Part shown: positions 51,601-60,600 of the stretch, piece by piece | Layout: every line of letters begins with the position of its first letter | Position numbering within the stretch: position 1 is the first letter of the stretch | Translations under genes and position numbers: made by a program | The notes under the pieces: model-generated | Database searches by the model: none | What the model was told of the DNA's origin: nothing | The model's input: only the letters and a program-made list of their open reading frames with translations | NCBI GenBank assembly: GCA_021186555.1 | Contig: JAJKFL010000031.1 | Coordinates: 21,358,487-21,422,486 of the forward strand | Origin: Reticulitermes speratus | Lineage: Eukaryota; Arthropoda; Insecta; Blattodea; Rhinotermitidae | DNA length: 64,000 bases | Reading direction: 5' to 3'

Positions 51601-54600
51601 ATGTAAACTTATTGCTTTTCCACAGCAACAGTGGTTATACGAACGCGTGTCAATGTTACGTTATAGTACATTGCCTGTGTTGTCTGTAATTCTCTTTAGC
51701 AATTAAATGGTTTATTATGCGTGTCACTATCGAATTAAATCAGCGTATTTTTGACTGTGTTGTACATGCTCGAGTGGACTACTTTGGATCTTCATTCACC
51801 TAAATGAATAAAAATAAAGAGATAGTCTCCAATAGGTCTACGAACTGTACCCATCGTTCTCAGGACTTTGAAACGAGAGGCGAAACATACGGCACGAGAA
51901 ACCACTCCTTTTCACTTTTCCACTGCGCTGTGTATGGAGCTCCAGTTGTGTGTAGGAACTGAAGGATATTACAAGTAACGAGCTGTATATATCTAAACCG
52001 TAGATTCGATCGTACGAACATAAAGATCGTCACGAATTGGCCTGCCAAGTAGAAGACTTCATCATCTACACTTACTTGTACGCTTACGCCGTGCTTCTGG
52101 TGGAACATGGATTACATATTTGAGGTTAGGAACGAAGGTAATGCGTGTACCACCTTGTATAGGGACAGTTCCTATTATGAGGTGAAACATGCAAAACCCT
52201 CATTCAGCAGTTGTTGTTCCTATAACAAAAGCAGAGCGTCAGTGAGACTGGCCATAAAAAGCGGGGAATGACCTCATATGTCTTCTGAACACGAGTGCAC
52301 ATTTTTAAGACGACCGGCGATCAATGGAAGCATTTCTGAGTCGTAAAACTTTCAAGTCCTTTTTCTTTTTTTTTCCCCCGTAGGGGTGTTTTTATGTTAG
52401 TAGCACTGAAGAGTCGTGCCACTATGTCGTCGTTTTGAGATTGCATGCAATGTTGCAGTTTTAGTGTTTAGACCACTTTCAGCAAGAGGAGATGTCTCCC
52501 GTATTTGTTCCTGTTTGTCTGTGACGGCCTAATGGAAAAATGCATAAATTGCTGACAAAATAACGTCATGCAGCAGAGTTATTCTTGAAGAGAAGAATGA
52601 GGATGATGATGATGATGAGAAATCATCATCTACGAGTATTTAGGAAATTCCCCGCCTGTATGGAACCCGAAAGTTCATTACCGTGTTCATAGCACTCCAC
52701 CACTGGGCCCCAACACGAGCCAGGCGAATCCAGTCATTTCTTTAACTACAGTTGTTCCAACGAAAACTTTGTACGCATCTAATCTCTCCCATGCGTACAA
52801 TATGCTTTGCGCATCTCCAGTTCTTTCATTTAGTCACTCAGAAACGTCCAGACCGGTTATGGGGCCCACCAAAGCCTCCTATTCAGTGCGTTCCGAGGTT
52901 CCTTCCCGGGAGTGAAGCGGCCGGGGCGTGAAGTTCACCACTCACCTCCATCTAGTGCCCCCCCACCCCCAATATGCCTTCATGGCGTGGACATGGCAAA
53001 ATTTACCTTTTACTTTCATCCTAATAAAGCTTGGTTAACAAAATTCCACAGGATGCATGCATTGGGTATCTTGGTGTTATAATTTTACTTGACATAATAC
53101 GAGTGAAATTGCACCTACGCCTGAGTGCCACAGCATGAGTGCGTGAGGGGGGGGTGTAGGTAAGGCTCCATGCAATCTGAGCCTCAACGTCACGCCCCGG
53201 CTGCACCCGCCTAAGATGGACCCTTGAGTCGGTCTGGAGTGGCTGCAAAAAACACGAATCCGTGTCCTGTGGAGACTTCAATCCCGATGTGCCAACGTCA
53301 GGGCAGCTTAGTGACGTATCTCTGCTTACGGTATTACGTCATCGTTGTTGGTTGGGTGACTGGCTGCAAATGGACGGTCCAAATTGCCGGCAGCAATTTG
53401 CAGAATGTTTCTCTCTAGTGATGACACCCGTGGGCTCACCGAACCCATGAAATTGGCGTAGAAGGCCTTCTCTTGTATGGGCTTGGTGTGAATGGAATCA
53501 TTCACCTTCGTGAGTATTCCAGTCAAGAATGAGTGGAGATTTACCTTCACGTTTCCTCTAATTTATTCATGGCATGATACATGGATAACTGTCAGGGATG
53601 GAAAAAAAATGCCTACTTCGTTTGCAGGGCTTATTAATGTTCGTGTGTTATTTTTAATTGTATATATTTGTGGTTCAGAAAATGTTGCTGTGTATTATTG
53701 GATGTCTTTTCATAAATTCGGCTGTGTCTATTAAAAGTGTTCGAATTTACGTCTGTTTACAGAATCCTGCCCATCTTATGACTCACGGTGCCAACTACTG
53801 CCCTCGATTCCGTCGTCCTGCACACGATATATTATTGCCAAACAATGTGCCAAAGGAAATAGTTCTGGAAGTTGAAAATTTGCCTCATCCACAAGTGGGA
53901 CACACAGGCTTCCAGTGTATTGTTAATATTGAAGGAGCTAAAATGATGGTTCCAGCACGAGTGGATAATCCATTCATTGTCTGTGATAAGACAACAGTAA
54001 GTATTACTTCCAGCTTAGCATCTATTGTTTCATCCAGACCGGTTCTGAGGTCCACCCTGCCCCCTGTGCAGTTGGTACAAGGGTTCTTTCCCGGTGAAGG
54101 GGAGGAGGGGGACGGTAAACGGTCAGTATGTGAAGTTGCTTCTCCAGCTCCATTTAGTGCTGAGGTTAAGAATGAGTGGAGCTATACCTCTGTTGCCACA
54201 TATGCCTTCATAATAGGGACAACTCTACATTTACCATTACCCTCTACCATTTCTGTTCACTTCACATAATTCTTGTTTATTTCTAACAGTATAAATGTAA
54301 GTAAATGGTTTGTATTGTAGTAAACAATTAAATGTTATCCTGGAGCGTAGCTTGGTGGGGGTGGGGAAATAGTGATGCGGTCGCCCTGAGCAGCAGAGTC
54401 GAAGGGGCGGCAAAAGTGAATATTTTAAATGAAAAAAAAATTATTTTCATCACTGCAAATTTTAAATTATTGGGCCGAATATAAGGAAATTCAATAAAAG
54501 ATTGTCGTTCATTTGAAGTTCATAATTTCTGTTAGAGACGGCCCCGGGCGCCAAAAACCTAGCTACACCACTGATGTTATCACCATACTTTCATTTACTG

Positions 54601-57600
54601 TAATAAGAGTCACATTAAGCAATTTGTAGAAGATACTATGGTGTCTAAATTACAACAGAACACACTCTTAAAACATGGTCTGTAAATAAGATACCTCACT
54701 TTATGAAATAAAGTTTTCAGTAACTGCATAATTTGCTACATTTACAGGCAACATGAAACATGTTTTTTTTTCATAACTTTTTAACTTCTCTGTGTTATGT
54801 TTTTTCAACTTGGAGGGTATGTAATTCTGAGATGCCAGTAATAATTGTCCAGTGTAGCTGTGACTCATATATTGTTGGTATGTACATAGTTGTCATTTTG
54901 GATCTTCCATGTAAAATTCCTACATCTGTGAAAGGGTAAGGAACTGAATCATGCATATATGATAGCTACAGAACTGGAATATTTGCCTCTTAATTTGATG
55001 GCAGTAACTTGTGAATCCATGTAATTGTGTGTGTTAAGTGCCGAATGTTTGTACCCAGAATTGCACGAGGGGATTACACCTTGTCATATAATATTCTTTC
55101 TATTTATGACTTTGCTTCTGTTTATACAAACATCCCTGTGGGTGCTGCTGTTGCCAGTTTCAGTGCTGTGGAAGGACAAAGAATAAGGCAGAACTAAAGA
55201 GACCAGAAAAACATTCGGCAATCTAAACAAAAATCATGGCACACAAGAAACAAAAGGAATTAGTGATTGTGTTTAGACTGCATTAAAAAGCATCATGAAT
55301 AATGGAGAAAATATGCCTGAATTGTTACTCCAGGCAGACATTTCATAACCTGTTTATTTTAACTTTTGTATTGCTTCATTTTGTCTTGCGTTGTGTTGCT
55401 CTCTGATTTTTGTTTGTTTGATCATTTGTATGTATGTGAGCTATTTTTGTGTATTTCTACTCATTTGGTAATAGACTATATGCCTGTTGAGGGGTAAGCA
55501 TATAAATAAGGAAATTATATGAATAGTTACCATTATTGTCATCATCATGGTCATTGTCATTGTGATCATGGTTGTAGCAGTCATAGCAGCAGCAGCACCT
55601 GTGGTGGTGGTGGTGGTGGTGGTGGTGACAACAACAGTAGTGGTCATAATAGTAGGGGACAGTGTTTGTTGTTGTTGTTATGAAAATTCTTCATAGGAAA
55701 TGTAACTGAGTTATTGTCTTTCACAGTACTCATATGAAGCCAATACTGGTGAATATAAAGCCAGTGTGACGATTGTTTGGAATCGAAATCACCATGTTGA
55801 CACAATTGATGTTGTGCTATACAAATGTGATATCCTGGGATCTCATCGGGAACATCCAGACTGTTCTTTGTGTGTAACTCGTAATGTGAAGTATCAGTGT
55901 ACTTGGTGTGCCAATACATGCAGCTTCAGTGAAAGTTGTCTTCATACACCAGTGAGTGAATGCCCTAAACCACGCATTGACATGGTAAGCTAAACATCTC
56001 TCACTGACCATCTTTCAAGTCTTTTCAAGAAGTGTAACTGCATATTTAAAGAAATAATTATTTTGCTTCAAAAACATGTATATTGAAACATTGATTGAAA
56101 GGAAAATCAGTGTTCTTGAATTTATCTTATTGCAAGGGGAGGAGAAAGGGGCAAGATATCATTCTGTTTAGTATAAAACAAGCCTCCTGACATCATCATA
56201 GCAAGTGTATGTTTTAGTATAAAATAGGTCACTTGATATCGTTATCATTATCTTTTCAAGAAGTGTAACTGCATATTTAAAGAAATAATTATTTTGCTTC
56301 AAAAACATGTATATTGAAACATTGATTGAAAGGAAAATCAGTGTTCTTGAATTTATCTTATTGCAAGGGGAGGAGAAAGGGGCAAGATATCATTCTGTTT
56401 AGTATAAAACAAGCCTCTTGACATCATCATAGCAAGTGTATGTTTTAGTATAAAATAGGTCACTTGATATCATTATACTAAATGTATGTTGTGGCATAGA
56501 ACAGGTCACTAGATATGCACATATCCAGTGCATTTTGCGGTATAGAACAGGCCATTTAATATTTGTATGTCGTGTATGTTGTGGTATAAACAGGCCAATC
56601 AATATCCATATATATCAAGTGTATGTTGTCGTATAAAGCAGGTCCTTCAGAATCTACATATCACCTGTGTATTGCAGTATGAAAACAGGCCACTTGATAT
56701 TCATATGCCAAGTTTATATTGTCATATAAAACAGACCACTTGATACCACATGTCAAGCATGTGTTGTGCTATTAAACAAGCCACTCAATATCCATGTAGC
56801 TGGTGTGATATAAAATCGAACTACATTTTGAAGTTAGAAAATTTGTGCCTTGACAAATTATAAATCATAAAACAAAATAATTAGAGATTTAAGAATTCAT
56901 TTTTTTTTCTTGAGCCACATAAGTACTAATTATTATAATGGCACCTGCTTCCAGATCAAACCACTTAGTGGGCCTGTTGAAGGCGGTACGCTTGTCACTA
57001 TTGAAGGAAGTAATTTGGGCTTGAAGGAGGAAGATGTCAAAGGGAAAATCAGCATAGGGGACACACCGTGTGAACTAATACATTATGAAGTGTCGGTCAG
57101 GATTGTGTGTCGTACTGGGAGATCAGATGGAGAGACTGTTGCTCCTGTATTTGTTGGTAATGAAGCTGGTACCACCGAGTCTGCCGTGCACTTTACTTAC
57201 AAGGTAAGATGTGAGATGGTTTTTCAGTAAGTTGTATTGCACAGAGTATTGCTGTGGGCTGATCTGTGGCATACAGCACAGGCAGAATGTGTTAGAAGAG
57301 CAATTATAATTTTCCTTTACACGTTCCATACAAATGAAAAGTCTTCTCATGTGTTCCAGTTCAGTAATTGCAGACTGACAGCAAATACACTTATTTTCTG
57401 CAGACGACTTTGTAGAATGTAATATATTTGTTGGTGAAGTTCCAATAGAATATGTGACTGACAATGGGAACAAAGTGTGAGTAAGACATGATTGTATGGG
57501 AAAATGTCTGGAATGAATATTTTTAAGTTGCTTCTCTTTGTTTTAATGTACTAAGTTCCTTTCAAGAAAGGTACTGTCTTCTGGGTTGTAGGAGCGTGTA

Positions 57601-60600
57601 GTTCAGGTAGAAATTTAGTAACATTTCAGAGCAACCTGCTGCCTCCATCTTGTACCTTGAACGTGGAGGCAGCTGGTTGCTCCAACATGTTGCTAAATTT
57701 TTTCCGCCCAAAATGGGAGCACATCTCACAAGAAATGTTATTCCTAGTCACTGCCCTGAGAACCTCAAGTGTCACAAGTTCCATCCAGTTCAGTAGTATA
57801 CATAGATTGAAGTGATAGGTGTGAAATTTTAGGTTCTCACAGGGGTGTTTACAAAGTTATAAGTCTTCTGGGGTGTTATGCTGTGTTGACTCAAGAATAG
57901 TTACTGGCTTGTTGGAGGAAGCAGTGGCCCCATCTTCAGAGTCAGCTAGTCCAAAGCACTAGGTACTTGAAAGGGTGTAAGAGAGTCACTTGCATTGCAG
58001 AGGTCTTCTGCAGAGACAGTGTTTTATGCTGTGTTGTGTTGTGTTGTGTTGTGTTTGTTTCTTTTGTGTATGTGCACTTGCACATATGTGTAAAAGAGAG
58101 AGAATGTGTGGGAGGGAGAGAGAAAATAGTTCATAGACTCTTATGTGTACATCATTGTTTCTGCTTGAAGATCTCTAGGAATTTATCACAGTTATACTTC
58201 TAGCCTCTTAGATTGTATGTAGGATGTAAATAGTAAAATGTATAATTAGTATTCCTTTATATATATTTCTTCTTAGAAAACTTGTGTATAGTTTATAGCA
58301 GTTAATTTAAAACATTGGTTATCCATCAGTTGTGTCTTTTCTTGATGTAAGTTTAAAGGAATAACCAATGCAGTTAAGTTCTCAGTATCCACCTGCCCCT
58401 CCCCCTCCACTTGTTGATAAAGACAAAATTAATATGTAAACTAATATTGTGACCCATAATTAAAAACGAGAATGAACCTGATTACAATTTCTGCTCCTAG
58501 GTTTATTTCCGCAAAGTGCTTTTCTGCTTTGAAAATTTTTGGATGTAATCCACAACCTCTTTGCACACTAAGTTCCCTATAATGCTGCAGTAGACAGGCA
58601 TTTAAGAAATATATCTCAGATTTGGCCATTAGTTTGGTTGCTTTGAAAGAACTGGCAGAGTTACCAACAAAAAATCATCTTCAGTATGGACCCTGGAATC
58701 CAGTGGACTGGGGAACCACAAGGTATCTGTTCTAAAACAGTTCATTCCACAGAATATGCAGTCCCAAATTTAATCTACTGACCACACCAGACCTGCCATA
58801 GCTTAATGGAATTGCATACTGTCTTTGAAACCAGTGATGCTTTAAACATAATGTACACTATAACCTCCATTTATAATTCATAAAGTATAGAAATGGTTTT
58901 ATGTTGCTACTTCCAAATCTCTCATTGCCTCTTGCCCAGTATACGTGCATGTGTACATGCATATGACGATGGGTAAGAGTGGAGGCTATGGGTTTGATGA
59001 CAAAGGAATGTGGGTTTGATTCCTGGCAGGAGGTAGAGCTTATGATCTTCTCTGCAGTATCAGGGGATACAGTAGGTGGTGGTGAAGCTGATCACTTACC
59101 TGGATCCAGAGCTTGAAGTTAAGAATGCCTAGCAGTGTACCTCCATTTATCCAGATCCAGCTTTACCTTTTTACCATTCTGATTTATTGGCATGCTACAT
59201 TTTGGATGCTGCCAGTTTTTGCAATTATAGACTTAACTTGATGCACTACTATATTTTACATGTTGTGCGAATATTTCTAATGCATCATTTCTCACATATT
59301 AAACCGGGGTCTCCACTCTCTACAGTATGAATTGCGCATTTGAAGTTTCAGAACTTCTTCACGGGTGCTGGTAGGTGTGTAATAATTTGTATTGCCTGAA
59401 AAATGAATAGTAAAATCCCAGCATACAATAAACTTTTTTATTTATTGAAACCATGACCTACAAAAAGTAGTTTATACTAAGTAGTGTGTAGTTAAAAGAG
59501 AACTCATAGTGGTGCTGCAAATAAAATATCTTTAATTTTTGATTATATTATTTAGGAAAAGATCTCTTACAGCACAGTTCGTGCATAGCAAAGGACATAC
59601 GGGCACATGTGTGTCCACTGGCATGGGTTTGGTAACCCCTGTCTTAAAGAATTATTATGTAATATATTTAGCAGCGTTTTATTTTTTGCCTTTAACTAAA
59701 GTAAAAAAGTTGGTTGATTTAGCAGTAATTCTGTACCCACTTTGAAATTAGGCTGTGCTACTAGCTGTTCTGACACGCTTTCAAGGTTTTCCTTGTTTGT
59801 TTCCAGCAAATGCTAGGATAGTACCATCCAGTAAGTTATATTTGGAATTGCCCCCTTCCAGTTCTTTATCTGCTCATCATTTGTGACCATCATGTTACAT
59901 CATTTAATGTTATGTAGCCCACAAATTGGAAGAACATCTTCAGGGCTAAGAATCACTCCTTTGTGTACACTTTTATATTACCAGTGTGATGTACCATATC
60001 AGTTTTATTGATTGAAAGGTTAAAAAATAAAATTTGTAATATCTGCAACGTAAATGTCATATATTTTGTATTATACACCACCATATGATGTACAGTGTAA
60101 TATCCGTCCATGAATTGGTGCACACTGAACTGAAGAATATTTGTCTCTGTAGGACATCTTACTAGAGGGTGTGTTCCCTTCCATGGGACCCCAGAGTGGG
60201 GGCACTCAGCTGGCGATTACAGGACAGTACCTGAACATTGGCAGCACAATTTCTGCCTTCCTAGATGACTTACCATGCCAAGTGAACTCAACGCAAGCTT
60301 CCAGCAGTCGCATCACTTGCATCACGTCACGATCTAACGGTCCTCACCAAATCAGCCGCCTTACTCTCAGCATTGATGGTGCCAACAGGACACTAGAAGG
60401 CAACCCTTTCAACTACACCAGTGATCCTACAATCAGGGAGATTAAGCCTTTAATAAGTTTTGCTTCAGGGGGCCGAATGATTACTGTCCATGGCACTAAC
60501 TTGGACACCATTCTAAAACCAGAAATGGTGGTTTATATTGACGAAGAGCCTAATCCAATAAACAAAACAGTAAGCACATATATTTACAACTTAAAAGTAG

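Larger units (their letters stand above)
39644..53762 (+). other. PlexA: PlexA intron a-b (14.1 kb), repeat-rich
   Basis: Bounded by donor gtaagc and acceptor tttacag. It holds three inverted-repeat pairs (39701-40322, 42113-42365, 45266-45799), hammerhead-like motifs, four tRNA-derived SINE families, a 29-nt C run (40840-40868), a G run (44306-44321) and a MITE copy (51184-51675). No conserved coding exon was found in it. Open frames at 46515-46793 and 48466-49014 show no recognisable domain. Confidence 0.85.
53997..55726 (+). other. PlexA: PlexA intron b-c
   Basis: Contains a 5'-truncated SINE (54030-54240), a small hAT-like element with an 8-bp target duplication (54332-54581) and a (GGT)n run (55601-55628). 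The stretch 54600-55590 appears to be unique AT-rich DNA. Confidence 0.85.
57204..60152 (+). other. PlexA: PlexA intron d-e
   Basis: Contains an 84-bp foldback hairpin (57614-57697), a GTGTT run (58029-58056) and an old SINE-like copy (58975-59175). The remainder is AT-rich with no coding signal. Confidence 0.85.

Noticed and set aside
53510..53560. AAGAATGAGTGGAGATTTACC as a further family 3 SINE
   Set aside because: Only about 30 bp of the tail block is recognisable; too little to annotate.
57404..57479. Possible extra PlexA exon after the acceptor-like ttattttctgcag, reading [19 protein letters not shown]
   Set aside because: From the acceptor, phase 0 hits a stop after three codons; the open frame is in another phase, ends in a stop with no donor, and exons d and e already join in frame.
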